Of a DNA stretch of 64,000 nt, positions 41,076-54,272 are shown in pieces; position 1 is the first letter of the stretch; each line of letters starts with the position of its first letter. The DNA is taken from contig JALHQW010000014.1 of NCBI GenBank assembly GCA_022841745.1, positions 62,001-126,000 of the forward strand. Direction: 5' to 3'. Source of the DNA: Saprospiraceae bacterium (lineage in GTDB: Bacteria; Bacteroidota; Bacteroidia; Chitinophagales; Saprospiraceae). Under the pieces are notes generated by a model that ran no database searches, was not told the DNA's origin, and saw only the letters and a program-made list of their open reading frames with translations. A program made the position numbers and the translations under genes.

Positions 41076-42593
41076 ATGAGCAGACGCCTGTCAAACATCC
41101 TCCTTTTTGTGCTTTCGGCGCTGCTGCTCGCCTACACCACCCTGCGTGCCCACCTGCTTTCCCTGACCCACGACGAGTGCGGCTCCTTCGCCATCTGGAC
41201 GAGCTACGACATATTTAGCTGCCGCACCAACCCCGACTGCTGGGGCACTGCCAACCTTCACTGGCTCTACGTCGTGCTGATGAAAATGACCGTTGGCCTC
41301 TTTGGCGATTCAGAATTGGCCATCCGCCTCCCCGCCCTCTTCGGCCACGCCATTTATCTTCTGTTTTCTATCAAACTGGTGAACTGGATAGCCGACCAAC
41401 TCCCCCATCCAGCATCCAACATCCAGTATCCAGTATCGGGCACCTCCCATACCTCCATCCCTCATACCTTCATCCCTCTTTTTGGCTTTATCCTTCTGAA
41501 CTGCAACGCCTATCTCTTGGAGTTCCATTCGCTGGCGAGGGGCTACGGGCTGGCCATGAGCATGATGATGGTGAGCATTTACTACTTCGCACGCTGGGTG
41601 GAGAGCGGAAGGCTTGGGCCGCTGGTGGGCACCTTGGGTGGCGGGGCCTTGGCGGTGCTGAGCAATTTCACGCTATTAGTCTATTTCGCTTGCTTGTTGG
41701 CGGTCATCGGCGGTGGCGTGGTTTGGGCTTTTTTGAAAAAAGACGAAAACAAGGCCGAGCGGGCAAAATGGGCGATTGGCGGCAGTGCGGCCTATTTGGC
41801 GGCGCTGGGCTGGCTATTGCACAACCCCATCCGAATCCTGCGGGAACGGGGGGAGTTTGAGTGGGGGCGAGAGACGTTCTTGGAAACCTACAAGTCAGTG
41901 GTGCATTGCAGCCTGTACGGCGGACGGTACTTGAAGATGTACAACCTGGAGGCATTCGGCGGGGCGATGTTCTTGTTGTTGTTGGCTGCGACCGTATTCG
42001 CAGTGGTCAATTTCATCAAAAAACCGAAAGATGCGATGGCTAGGTTTTACCTGGCCGCCGTATCGCTGCCCTTGATGGCAACGGTGGCCGCCATTGCACA
42101 GCACCTGATTTTGGGCACGAAATACCAAGTGGACCGCACGGCCATTATGTTCATACCGCTCTGTGCGCTGGCGGTTTTCCTGTTCTTTGCTAATTGGCTG
42201 GCGCAAAAGGGAAGCCGCTGGGCAGTTGGATTGGTCGTGGTGATTGGCCTGTTCGTGCTAGGGCACCTGCTCAGGGTCGGGCAGTTGCAGTACACCAGCG
42301 AGTGGGGCTACGATGCCGAAACGAAAAACGTGATGGCCTACATGAACGAGAAAGTGCCGCCCGACCAAAAGGTGAAATTCGGCGTCAACTGGTTGTTCCA
42401 TCCCTCGGCCACCTATTACCAGCAGCGGTTTGGCTACGGCTTCACTGAGCCGCCCGTTTATTCCAAGGAGCTTTTCCTCGATGGCCGCTACGATTATTAT
42501 TACGTGCAGCCGGATGATTTTCCCAAATTAGACTCGCTGTACGTGGAGGAAAAACGCTTCTCATGGGTAGGAATCTTGCTGCGCAGAAAGTAA
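41076..42593 (+). CDS. Multi-span membrane protein, glycosyltransferase-39-like
   Basis: The 505-residue protein has about ten membrane segments. After the first comes LLSLTHDECGSFAIW, an acidic loop like the DE motif of GT-C glycosyltransferases. IRLPALFGHAIYLLFSIKLV and SLARGYGLAMSMMMVSIYYFARW follow. The C-terminal ~100 residues are a soluble periplasmic domain. Likely role: transfer of a sugar from a lipid carrier outside the inner membrane (inference). An ATCCAGC heptamer block (41403-41478) is read in frame as residues about 110-135 in a loop between membrane helices and looks inserted. Confidence 0.7.
   Translation: MSRRLSNILLFVLSALLLAYTTLRAHLLSLTHDECGSFAIWTSYDIFSCRTNPDCWGTANLHWLYVVLMKMTVGLFGDSELAIRLPALFGHAIYLLFSIKLVNWIADQLPHPASNIQYPVSGTSHTSIPHTFIPLFGFILLNCNAYLLEFHSLARGYGLAMSMMMVSIYYFARWVESGRLGPLVGTLGGGALAVLSNFTLLVYFACLLAVIGGGVVWAFLKKDENKAERAKWAIGGSAAYLAALGWLLHNPIRILRERGEFEWGRETFLETYKSVVHCSLYGGRYLKMYNLEAFGGAMFLLLLAATVFAVVNFIKKPKDAMARFYLAAVSLPLMATVAAIAQHLILGTKYQVDRTAIMFIPLCALAVFLFFANWLAQKGSRWAVGLVVVIGLFVLGHLLRVGQLQYTSEWGYDAETKNVMAYMNEKVPPDQKVKFGVNWLFHPSATYYQQRFGYGFTEPPVYSKELFLDGRYDYYYVQPDDFPKLDSLYVEEKRFSWVGILLRRK
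41403..41478. repeat. ATCCAGC/CATACCTCC repeats in frame inside the GT39-like gene
   Basis: ATCCAGC ATCCAAC ATCCAGT ATCCAGT (41407-41434) is followed by CATACCTCCATCCC-type units. They encode a Pro/Ser/Thr/His-rich loop without interrupting the frame. The first part matches the obgE leader array. Confidence 0.85.
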
Positions 42594-42955
42594 AGTTTTG
42601 GCAATTTGCCGCCCATCGCCCGATTTGGCACTGTTTTTTGAGGTGGAACTTGCTGATAAAAATCTCAAACAAACACTGTTGTGACAACGGCCTTGCAAAT
42701 GGGTCGAAATCGGAATTCCTGCTGCCACTCCCTCCCGGCTGTAATCTCTTGTATTCACAAACAGTTCAATTCGCTGATTTTCAATAATTTAGAAAAATAT
42801 AAAACTGCCTAAAGGCAAATCGCCGCATAGATAGCCAACACTGTACTCCGTCCAAAATTTGTAATTGACAACCCATCCCCCTTTCTCATCACACACGTGA
42901 ACGAGCATGATTTCCAGTTCCCCCCTGTTGGACGAGGCTCGCAAAAACTATAGAA
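42594..42955. other. Intergenic region without a recognised feature
   Basis: This 362-bp gap precedes the 1964-codon gene. It becomes AT-rich from about 42770, as expected for a promoter region, but no clean TAnnTTTG, terminator or repeat was identified. Confidence 0.4.
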
Positions 42956-45900
42956 ATGACCGGCAAATCTTTTCTTGCTGCGTTGCTATTCTCCTTTGCA
43001 ACGCTTGCCAAACTCACCGCACAGTGCGATTGTATCTCCGCTGGCAATTGCCCAGTCCCCATCACTGACAACGGTGTTTTCAACGGCTTCTTGGACGTGA
43101 CTGTGAATGGCCCGAACGACCTTGCGCAGAGTCCGCTCCAACAGGTATGCGTAACCCTGACCCACACTTGGGTAGGCGACCTGAGCATTTCGCTCGTCTC
43201 ACCCAGCGGTGTGGAATACCTCATCATGGCCGACGCTGGCAACAACTATGGCGAGTGCGGCACGCAGGAGAACAACGCCGAGATTTGCATCGTAACGGGC
43301 ACCAACAACCCACTGTCAAACAACTCGGAATACAACTGTAACTCAGCACCCTGCTCGGTGGGTATCTGTTGCCTCAATGGCAATTGGACGGTACCATGCG
43401 GCGGCGTTACAAGTCCTATTACAGGTGCCCAACAGGCACCAAACTGCAACCTGAACGATTTCAACGTGCCTGGACAACCAGCCAATGGTACTTGGACAAT
43501 TAGAGTCCTTGATGTATGCAACCAGGATGCTGGCAACCTCGAAAACTTCAGCCTGACCTTTGCCGGAGGGCAGGCCTGCTATGCCTGCGAGGCAGATGGC
43601 GGAGCGCTGGACACCATCAGCGTGGTCTCCTGCTTGGGAGATCCTGATCTGATGCTGGACATATCGCCTCACTATCCGAGTGGGCCGCTCTTTGGGGCAG
43701 ACTCCCTTATTTATGAATATATCTACCTGATAATACAGGGCGGCATCGTCATTGCGCAGCAAAACAGCCCTGATTTGACAGGGTTCCCAATTGGAACTTA
43801 TCAAGTCTATGGCCTCTCTTATTTGATTACGCATTCAGGTCAGGTGCCATCGGTCGTCGGCATGAACATCAACGCGGTGATTGCGATGCTGACCTCTGCC
43901 ACCGCACCTTTCTGCGCCGATGTCTCGGACAACAATGTGCCGGTGACGATCCTACCGCCCATCCCAGATACGAACTTAACAGAAACCATCTGCCAAGGCG
44001 ATACTTACACAATTGGCACAACTCAGTTCAACTCCTCGGGCAACCATACGGTAGTCTTGAACTCGTTCAATAGTTGCGACAGCACCGTTAACCTTGCCCT
44101 GACCGTTGTGCAACCAGACACCGTTGACGTGGTCAGGGACGTTTGCACAGGCGGCTGTGTGAGCATCGGCGGGCAATCGTATTGCGCCCCTGCACAGCAG
44201 TATATCCACCTGACCAACTGGCAAGGCTGCGACAGCGTAGTGCATTTGACCTTCATCGTACACGCCCCAACGGCGGTCATCACGCCCGCCAACCCACCCG
44301 CCATCACCTGTACCAATAGCTCGGTGGCACTTTCGGCTGCCACATCGGGGCCTGGCACACTGACCTATGCATGGTCGGGGCCAGCAGGCTTTGGGGGAAG
44401 CACACAGGCAAACATAACTGCCACGATAGCAGGTACTTATACCGTGACCGTTAGTGACAATGCCGTGACGCCAGCTTGTACTTCCACAGCTTCCGTAACG
44501 GTGGCGAGCAACATCGTTCAGCCCGATTTGGTGTTAGTTGGAACTGCTCCGAGCATCTGCCAAGGGCAGACATTCAATTTGGGCAGCTTGACCATCCAAG
44601 ACCAGAACAACACGGGTGGGGCAATTACCTACCACAGCGGCACACCTGCCACGGCAGGTAATCAGTTGTCGAATTTGGTCGTTTCGCCTTCGGCAACGAC
44701 CACCTATTATGTGAAATCCACCACGGGTACTTGCAGCGATGAATTGCCCGTCACTGTCACCGTGAATCCGGTGCCTACGGCAACTTTCACGGCTACCCCT
44801 TTGAGTTGCATCAACAACGACGTGACCGTCACCTACACGGGCAGTGCTGGTGCTGGCGCAACGTATAATTGGAACTTTGGGGGCGGAACGGTGGTATCTG
44901 GCACGAGCGCTGGCCCATACCAGATTGATTACTCGACACCAGGGCCAAAAACCATCACCTTGACCGTAACCGAAACCGGCTGCACCTCGACCATTGCAAC
45001 GCAAAACCTACAGGTGGATGATGACTTGGATGCACCTGTCATCAACTGTTCTTCGACGTCAAATACCATCAATTTTACTTGGACAGCCGTAGCGAACAGT
45101 ACCAGCTATACGGTGACCTCCAATGTGGCGGGCACCCACGCAACGCCAACTTCCACTTCTTACCAAGTGATAGGACTAACACCAGGCCAGTCAGTGACCA
45201 TCACCGTGGTGGCCAATGGGACGACTGCTTGTGGCACTTCTTCTGCGACCCAAACTTGCACCGCACAGAATTGCCCACCAGGCTTGGCAGTGGCAATTGA
45301 CCCAGTGCCGACCATTTGCCGGAATGCCAGCACCACGCCCTTCAACTTACAAGCTACCGCTTCGGGCGGTACGGGCATGGGCACCTACACCTTCTCAGGC
45401 CCCGGCATCACCAATGCGACGCTCGGCACTTTCAACCCAAACATTGCAAATTTGGGGGCCAATACCATCAATGTAACCTACAACGAGAACGGCTGCACGG
45501 CCAGCAATTCAACGACCATCAATGTGTTCCAAACACCGGCTGCCAGCCTATCGGCCACTTCGCCAGTGTGCAGGGTGGGCTTGGGCGCTACCGTGACCTT
45601 TACGGCTCCATCAGCGGGCCTGAACTTTACCTGGGACTTTGGCGGCGGCTTCGGTGCGCCGGGCTATAGCGCTGGTCCGCAGAATGTAACTTGGGGGACG
45701 GCTGGTACAAAGACCATCACCGTAACCGTGGATGACGGCAGCGGTTGTCCAGCAACTGATACGATCACCGTGGTGGCGGAAGAGCCTTTACCTCCATTTA
45801 CGCCCACTTGCTCGTCCACGACCAACAGCGTTACAGTCAGTTGGTCAGCCGTAGCAGGCGCAGCGGGCTATGACGTGGATGTGACAACGGGCCAAGTTGG

Positions 45901-48850
45901 CACACATCCCACACCTACGTCTTACCAAGTGACAGGGCTATCACCCGGCGAGCAAGTCAGCTTCACGATAACGGCCTTGGGCACCAACTCCTGCGGCGAC
46001 CAGGTGGCATACATCACTTGCACAGCGCAAGACTGCCCGCCTGTTCCACTCACCGTTGACCCTGTTCCAGACATCTGTCTCGATGCAATGACGCAGTCCG
46101 TCCAGGTAGTAGCACGTTTGGGCAATGGCACCCCACCACCGAATCAAATGGAATTCTTTGGCAATGGGGTTTCTCTCAGCGGCCTGTTCGACCCACAGCA
46201 AGCGGGCCCTGGAGCACATACCATCACGGCTGTGTTTACCAACGGGCCTTGCAGCACCAGCCGGGACATTGTCATCAACGTCTATGACAGCCCAACGGGC
46301 GATTTCAATGCGCCGACCACCATCTGCCAGGGCAGCTCGACGACTGTGGAATTGGTGGGCGCTGCTCAAGCAAACCTTATTTATAGCTGGGACTTCAACG
46401 GCGGCACGGCCACGCCCGGCGCGGGTGCAGGGCCGCACACGGTCACTTGGAGCACCCCCGGCCAAAAATTCATTACCCTCACCGTAGAAAACCAGCAGGG
46501 CTGCATGTCACCTATTTATGCAAAAATGGTGACCGTGACATCGCCCGTAGCTGCACCGCAGCCAACCTGTAACATCGCAACAACAACTTCTATTGAGTTT
46601 ACTTGGCCCAGCGTGCCCGGCGCTTCTGGCTATCAGATTACAACACCCACCGGGCAAACGGTAACGCAAACCAGCACGACCTGGCAGGCCACTGGCCTTC
46701 AGCCATCGGAGCAGGTTTGCGTAACCATAGCATCGCTATCAGGCAGTTCCTGCCCGGAAGCCTCAACGCCGATTTGCTGCAATGCTTTGCCTTGTCCCAG
46801 CATCACGGTTGACGTGGCACCATTGGCAGATTATTGCCTTGGCAACTCAATACCTGAGCAGCTTCAAGTCACCGTGACCGGAAGCAACGGCACGGGCATG
46901 GGCAACTGGAGCGGCCCCGGCGTACTGAACGGCGGAACCGGCACCTTCAATGCCTCGGCGGCAGGCTTTGGCCAGCACACCATCACCTATACGTTTGTGG
47001 AGGAAAGCTGCACCTATACCGACGCCGTCACGGTCGGCATTTATCAGCAACCAACTTCGACCTTCACAGCCGATGCGGGCATCTGTCTGTCGGAAAGCGC
47101 AACGGTGACATACGGTGGCCAATTTAGCCCGACCGCCATTTATACTTGGGATTTTGGTGGTGGCGTGGCCGTGCCCGGCACGGGGGCTGGCCCACATGAA
47201 GTCACTTGGCCTACATCAGGGCCAAAGGACATCACGCTGAGCGTGACGGATGGTAGTTGCACTTCCGCCGTTTTTGCGCAGCAGGTACAGGTGGACGAGC
47301 AGTTGGCAGAGCCGAGCATTGTTTGCTCCGCAACGACCGATGGCGTCGTGTTCACCTGGAACACCGTGCCTGGCGCAACGGACTACACGGCCATTGGCAC
47401 AGGCGGCGTACAGACCTCGGACACTACCTTCACTTTCACGGGGCTTGACCCGGAAGAGCCAGTGAGCATTCAATTAAGCGTGAACGGCAATACTTCATGC
47501 CCATTGCCAGCAGTGGAAGCCGATTGCGCAGCACTGCCCTGCCCTCAGTTGTCGGTGGCGATTGCGCCTGTTTCGCCCATCTGCCTCGTGGCGGGCACAC
47601 CAACAGTGACCTTGGTGGGCAACGTGAACGGCGTCGGCATTGCCGCAGGCACCAGGACATGGAGCGGCCTCGGCATCGTGGATGCCACGCAGGGCATTTT
47701 CGACCCCAACGTGGCGGGCGGTGGCCTGCATGAAATCACCTGTGTTTACCAGCAGGTGAATTGCAGTTACGAAGCTACAACAGTGATTGAGATAGTGGCC
47801 CAGCCAACGGCTGACGCTGGCCCTGACCGCCTGATTACCTGCTGGGAAAGCGACCAGGAGGTGCAGCTTGGCGGCCCGCTCACCACTTCCAGCAACAATA
47901 TCGTCCACCAATGGACGGCAGCCAACGGGGCTTTCCCGGGCGATGCGACGGCCCGCTATCCGACGGTAAGCGTAGCGGGGCTTTATACCCTCACCGTCAC
48001 CAACACAGCCCTTGGCTGCTCGGATGTTGACGACGTGCTGGTGATGTCCACGCAAAGCACACCCCAGCCCGAAGTGGGGCTTGAGCCTATCAACTGCGGC
48101 TATAACGGCAAGGATGCTAATATGACCGTCACCAATGTAACGGGTGGCATAGAACCTTACCTTTACTCCTTGAACGATGCGCCGTTTGTTTCCGACAACG
48201 TCTTTGCCTTTTTGGAGGCGGGCGATTACGACCTGACGGTGATGGATGCGGAAGGCTGCACTGGCTCCACGAAGTTCACGGTAATGGATGTCGGAACGGT
48301 GGATGTTGACCTGACGGCCAATATCGTTGGGCAACCGATGGTGGCTTATGGCGAGTCCATCTCGCTGACAGCACTCACCAACCTACCGGAAAGCGAACTT
48401 GATTCGATTGGTTGGACAAATGGCAATTACCTGAGCTGTACGGACTGCCTCGATCCTGTGGCCACGCCGCTTGAACAAACGACCTTCGTGGTCACGCTGT
48501 TCAAAGGCAACTGCTCTGCCAGCGATTCGCTGAACGTCTTCGTGGACATGGGCGAAGGTGGGGTTTACGTGCCATCGGCCTTCTCGCCCAATGGCGACAA
48601 CGTGAACGACAAGTTCATGATCTACGCCGGGCCTACGGTCACGAGAATTAAGTCCTTCCTCGTCTTCGACCGCTGGGGAGAGATGGTGTATGAGTACTCG
48701 GACTTCGACCCGACAGACCCAGCCCGTGGCTGGGACGGCCTCTTGGACGGGCGCCCGATGAACCCGGCGGTTTTCGTCTGGTTCGCCGAGGTGGAGTTCG
48801 TGGACGGCTCGGTACAAGTGCTGGAAGGGGACGTGACGCTGGTGCGGTGA
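42956..48850 (+). CDS. Giant T9SS type B surface protein with ~255-residue super-repeats
   Basis: The 1964-residue product has a signal peptide (about 1-22). A proprotein-convertase P-like domain follows (about 25-210; VCVTLTHTWVGDLSISLVSP). After a linker and an Ig-like domain come four super-repeats of about 252-255 residues. Each joins a PKD-like domain (WNFGGG or WDFGGG), a FnIII-like domain (TWxAVxGAxxY, GLxPGEQV) and a Cys-containing Ig-like domain (VDPVPxICL). The end is a gliding-motility-associated type B sorting domain (VYVPSAFSPNGDNVND, FDRWGEMVYE). A cell-surface adhesin or gliding-related filament protein is likely. All Cys in the repeats recur at equivalent places. Confidence 0.85.
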   Translation: MTGKSFLAALLFSFATLAKLTAQCDCISAGNCPVPITDNGVFNGFLDVTVNGPNDLAQSPLQQVCVTLTHTWVGDLSISLVSPSGVEYLIMADAGNNYGECGTQENNAEICIVTGTNNPLSNNSEYNCNSAPCSVGICCLNGNWTVPCGGVTSPITGAQQAPNCNLNDFNVPGQPANGTWTIRVLDVCNQDAGNLENFSLTFAGGQACYACEADGGALDTISVVSCLGDPDLMLDISPHYPSGPLFGADSLIYEYIYLIIQGGIVIAQQNSPDLTGFPIGTYQVYGLSYLITHSGQVPSVVGMNINAVIAMLTSATAPFCADVSDNNVPVTILPPIPDTNLTETICQGDTYTIGTTQFNSSGNHTVVLNSFNSCDSTVNLALTVVQPDTVDVVRDVCTGGCVSIGGQSYCAPAQQYIHLTNWQGCDSVVHLTFIVHAPTAVITPANPPAITCTNSSVALSAATSGPGTLTYAWSGPAGFGGSTQANITATIAGTYTVTVSDNAVTPACTSTASVTVASNIVQPDLVLVGTAPSICQGQTFNLGSLTIQDQNNTGGAITYHSGTPATAGNQLSNLVVSPSATTTYYVKSTTGTCSDELPVTVTVNPVPTATFTATPLSCINNDVTVTYTGSAGAGATYNWNFGGGTVVSGTSAGPYQIDYSTPGPKTITLTVTETGCTSTIATQNLQVDDDLDAPVINCSSTSNTINFTWTAVANSTSYTVTSNVAGTHATPTSTSYQVIGLTPGQSVTITVVANGTTACGTSSATQTCTAQNCPPGLAVAIDPVPTICRNASTTPFNLQATASGGTGMGTYTFSGPGITNATLGTFNPNIANLGANTINVTYNENGCTASNSTTINVFQTPAASLSATSPVCRVGLGATVTFTAPSAGLNFTWDFGGGFGAPGYSAGPQNVTWGTAGTKTITVTVDDGSGCPATDTITVVAEEPLPPFTPTCSSTTNSVTVSWSAVAGAAGYDVDVTTGQVGTHPTPTSYQVTGLSPGEQVSFTITALGTNSCGDQVAYITCTAQDCPPVPLTVDPVPDICLDAMTQSVQVVARLGNGTPPPNQMEFFGNGVSLSGLFDPQQAGPGAHTITAVFTNGPCSTSRDIVINVYDSPTGDFNAPTTICQGSSTTVELVGAAQANLIYSWDFNGGTATPGAGAGPHTVTWSTPGQKFITLTVENQQGCMSPIYAKMVTVTSPVAAPQPTCNIATTTSIEFTWPSVPGASGYQITTPTGQTVTQTSTTWQATGLQPSEQVCVTIASLSGSSCPEASTPICCNALPCPSITVDVAPLADYCLGNSIPEQLQVTVTGSNGTGMGNWSGPGVLNGGTGTFNASAAGFGQHTITYTFVEESCTYTDAVTVGIYQQPTSTFTADAGICLSESATVTYGGQFSPTAIYTWDFGGGVAVPGTGAGPHEVTWPTSGPKDITLSVTDGSCTSAVFAQQVQVDEQLAEPSIVCSATTDGVVFTWNTVPGATDYTAIGTGGVQTSDTTFTFTGLDPEEPVSIQLSVNGNTSCPLPAVEADCAALPCPQLSVAIAPVSPICLVAGTPTVTLVGNVNGVGIAAGTRTWSGLGIVDATQGIFDPNVAGGGLHEITCVYQQVNCSYEATTVIEIVAQPTADAGPDRLITCWESDQEVQLGGPLTTSSNNIVHQWTAANGAFPGDATARYPTVSVAGLYTLTVTNTALGCSDVDDVLVMSTQSTPQPEVGLEPINCGYNGKDANMTVTNVTGGIEPYLYSLNDAPFVSDNVFAFLEAGDYDLTVMDAEGCTGSTKFTVMDVGTVDVDLTANIVGQPMVAYGESISLTALTNLPESELDSIGWTNGNYLSCTDCLDPVATPLEQTTFVVTLFKGNCSASDSLNVFVDMGEGGVYVPSAFSPNGDNVNDKFMIYAGPTVTRIKSFLVFDRWGEMVYEYSDFDPTDPARGWDGLLDGRPMNPAVFVWFAEVEFVDGSVQVLEGDVTLVR
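44770..47810 (+). repeat. Four ~760-bp internal super-repeats
   Basis: The FnIII start recurs at about 45048, 45810, 46568 and 47323, giving periods of 762, 758 and 755 bp. The copies are diverged at DNA level but keep domain order. Confidence 0.75.
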
Positions 48851-48948
48851 GGCGGATTTAAGCTATAAGATTTTTGATACCAGATTTAAGATTTTTTAAG
48901 ACCCCCTTACCCAACTCAAAGGAATACAACAACTGGATATAGATGTAC

Positions 48949-48984
48949 CCGTAAAGGCTGGAGACAGCTTTTGCGGTTTTTTTT
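48949..48984 (+). terminator. Rho-independent terminator
   Basis: CCGTAAAGGCTG pairs with CAGCTTTTGCGG (12 bp with two G:U pairs, GAGA loop), followed by eight T. It ends the giant gene's transcript about 100 nt after its stop. The remaining 350 nt to 49336 show no other recognised feature. Confidence 0.85.
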
Positions 48985-49335
48985 ATTGGTGGCAAATGTT
49001 AAATATTTTGGATGCTTGAAAAACAAACCCTATACTTGTGCATCCTGTATGAAATAACACCTATACTGGCGGCCAGTATACAGGCTGCCACCGAGACGAT
49101 ACGAGACATACGATACCATTTTACATAGGCCATGACATGAACGACGATACCCGAACCAAAGACAATTCCCGGCAACCACGTAACCCAGCACTCAAACGAT
49201 TTTTTCCGACTTAGGCATTTGAACGACAGCACTCTTTTCACCGCTACCGACATGGCGGGCGCTGGCATTTGGCCTATATGACCCTTGCCCCGTTCACCAT
49301 GCGCAGCGGCCTCACTCCTTTAATCGCTTTTTATC

Positions 49336-52521
<3,186 letters not shown>

Positions 52522-52535
52522 TCCAACACGCTGAT

Positions 52536-52569
52536 AGGAGGTTGTGCGGTCATGACCGTACAACCTCCT
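52536..52569 (+). terminator. 34-nt loopless palindrome, terminator-like
   Basis: AGGAGGTTGTGCGGTCA is followed at once by its complement (17 bp, one G:U). It lies between two T9SS genes and is followed by a T-rich but interrupted stretch. It could equally be a protein-binding or cruciform site. Confidence 0.6.
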
Positions 52570-52586
52570 TCTATTATCCTTCTGCC

Positions 52587-54098
52587 ATGAAAAAGCTGCT
52601 ATTTCCTTGTATAATAATTGTACCTTTCATAGGATTTTCACAGAAAAAATTTGATTACAACTGGCTGTTGGGCGTTAGAACTGACACTGGTTATCCTGAA
52701 AACTGCCTGAACAAACTTGACTTCAACAATTCGGAATTAAAAATTCTAAGAGATACTGTTAGCTCTGAGTTATTTTCAACAAACTCTAGTATTTCCAATA
52801 ATCAAGGGGAATTGCTTTTTTATTCTAATGGTTGCTATATTAAGAATAAGAATCACCAAATTATGTCCAATGGTAATAACCTAAACCCTGGACAAGTATA
52901 TGAAGATAATTGTCCTAACTATGGTTACACTGCAAATAGAGGCCTGATGATACTCCCCCAGCCCGGCAGCGACCACCGCTACTACGTAATTCATCAGGCC
53001 TTCAAGATATTCGACAGCCCGCCCTACTACCGGATTGACAAGCTCTACTACACGGTGGTGGACATGACGCTCAACAACGGGCTGGGCGACGTGGTGGAAA
53101 AGAACCAATTAGTGGTGGAACACACCCAATATGCTGGCATCCACGCCGTACGCCACGACAATGGCGTGGACTGGTGGATAATCGCACTGGCGCACGGCAA
53201 CAACGAGTACTTCAAGCTACTGCTCGACGAGGACGGGCTTTCGGTGGTTGACACCCAGACCATCGGCGACGAGGCATTTGTGAACGGGGGCGGGCAGATG
53301 CTCTTCTCGCCCGACGGCACGAGGTACGCCAAGTTCGACTTCAAGAACCAACTCATGCTCTTCGACTTCGACCGAGCCACGGGCCAGTTGGCCAACTACC
53401 GGAACGTGGTGGTCACGGACTCGTCGGCCTTCGGCTTCCACGGGCTGTCCTTCTCGCCAAGCTCCCGCTTCCTCTACCTCAGCACTCAGCGCCAGTTGTT
53501 CCAGTACGACCTGCATGCCGCCGAATTCGAGTCGTCCGGCGTGCTCATCGGCGAGTACGACGGCTTCCTCTTCAACGACCTGTTCCAGGTCATGTTCCAG
53601 AAGATGCAGCTCGGCCCAGACTGCCGCATCTATATGGTGCCCCATGCCCCGGCGCCCTACCTCCACGTCATCAACCACCCCGACGAGCCGGGCCTTGCCT
53701 GCGGCTTCGCCCAGCGGGGCATCGAGCTGCCCTGCACTGCCAATTACTCCCTGCCCAACTTCCCCAACTACCGCCTCGGCACTCCCTACCCAACCTGCGA
53801 CAGCAATATCGTCTATGTGTCGAGCGGATTTGCGCCGCCGCCGCCCGTGCAGGAGATAATGGTCTATCCCAACCCAGCCAGCGGGCAGGTGACGGTAGCC
53901 TTGCCCCTGCCGTTGTACAAGGGGGCCGTTTGGTCGCTGTGTGACCAGCTTGGGCGGGAGGTGGCGAGGGCGTTGTTGCCGGTGGGGCAGCAGGAGGCGC
54001 AGTTAGGTGTTGAGGGTTTGGCAGTGGGGCTGTACTTTTGGCGGGTGGAAGGTGACGGTAACGTGCTGGGGAGCGGTAAGCTCATCATCGCAAAATGA
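52587..54098 (+). CDS. Secreted T9SS cargo protein, propeller-like (paralogue of the gene at 2397)
   Basis: The 503-residue protein has a signal peptide (MKKLLFPCIIIVPFIGFSQ). A propeller-like body follows with GELLFYSNGCYI, LMILPQPGSDHRYYVIHQ, FSPDGTRYAKFDF and LSFSPSSRFLYLST. The type A sorting domain is IMVYPNPASGQVTVALP to the end. The ATG at 52587 is used; 52542 would translate the upstream palindrome. It equals the gene at 2397-3908 in length and motif order. The first ~350 nt are AT-rich and the rest GC-rich, with a sharp change near 52945, suggesting recombination or module exchange. Confidence 0.8.
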   Translation: MKKLLFPCIIIVPFIGFSQKKFDYNWLLGVRTDTGYPENCLNKLDFNNSELKILRDTVSSELFSTNSSISNNQGELLFYSNGCYIKNKNHQIMSNGNNLNPGQVYEDNCPNYGYTANRGLMILPQPGSDHRYYVIHQAFKIFDSPPYYRIDKLYYTVVDMTLNNGLGDVVEKNQLVVEHTQYAGIHAVRHDNGVDWWIIALAHGNNEYFKLLLDEDGLSVVDTQTIGDEAFVNGGGQMLFSPDGTRYAKFDFKNQLMLFDFDRATGQLANYRNVVVTDSSAFGFHGLSFSPSSRFLYLSTQRQLFQYDLHAAEFESSGVLIGEYDGFLFNDLFQVMFQKMQLGPDCRIYMVPHAPAPYLHVINHPDEPGLACGFAQRGIELPCTANYSLPNFPNYRLGTPYPTCDSNIVYVSSGFAPPPPVQEIMVYPNPASGQVTVALPLPLYKGAVWSLCDQLGREVARALLPVGQQEAQLGVEGLAVGLYFWRVEGDGNVLGSGKLIIAK

Positions 54099-54225
54099 TA
54101 AGACATGACAATGGCAAATCAATTCACCATGGCCACTGTTTCATCGGCCGCTTACCCATGTCGGAGACATGGTGATATGGGGTCGGGAGACTTGAACCAG
54201 CGGGGTCATCATCAAATAATAACCC

Positions 54226-54259
54226 AATCGGGTGGAGGCGGATTGCCTCCACCCGATTT
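54226..54259 (+). terminator. Intergenic hairpin between two T9SS genes
   Basis: AATCGGGTGGAGGC and GCCTCCACCCGATT pair perfectly (14 bp, 5-6 nt loop), followed by TTAAA. It separates the genes ending at 54098 and starting at 54273. Confidence 0.65.
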
Positions 54260-54272
54260 AAACCACACTGCC

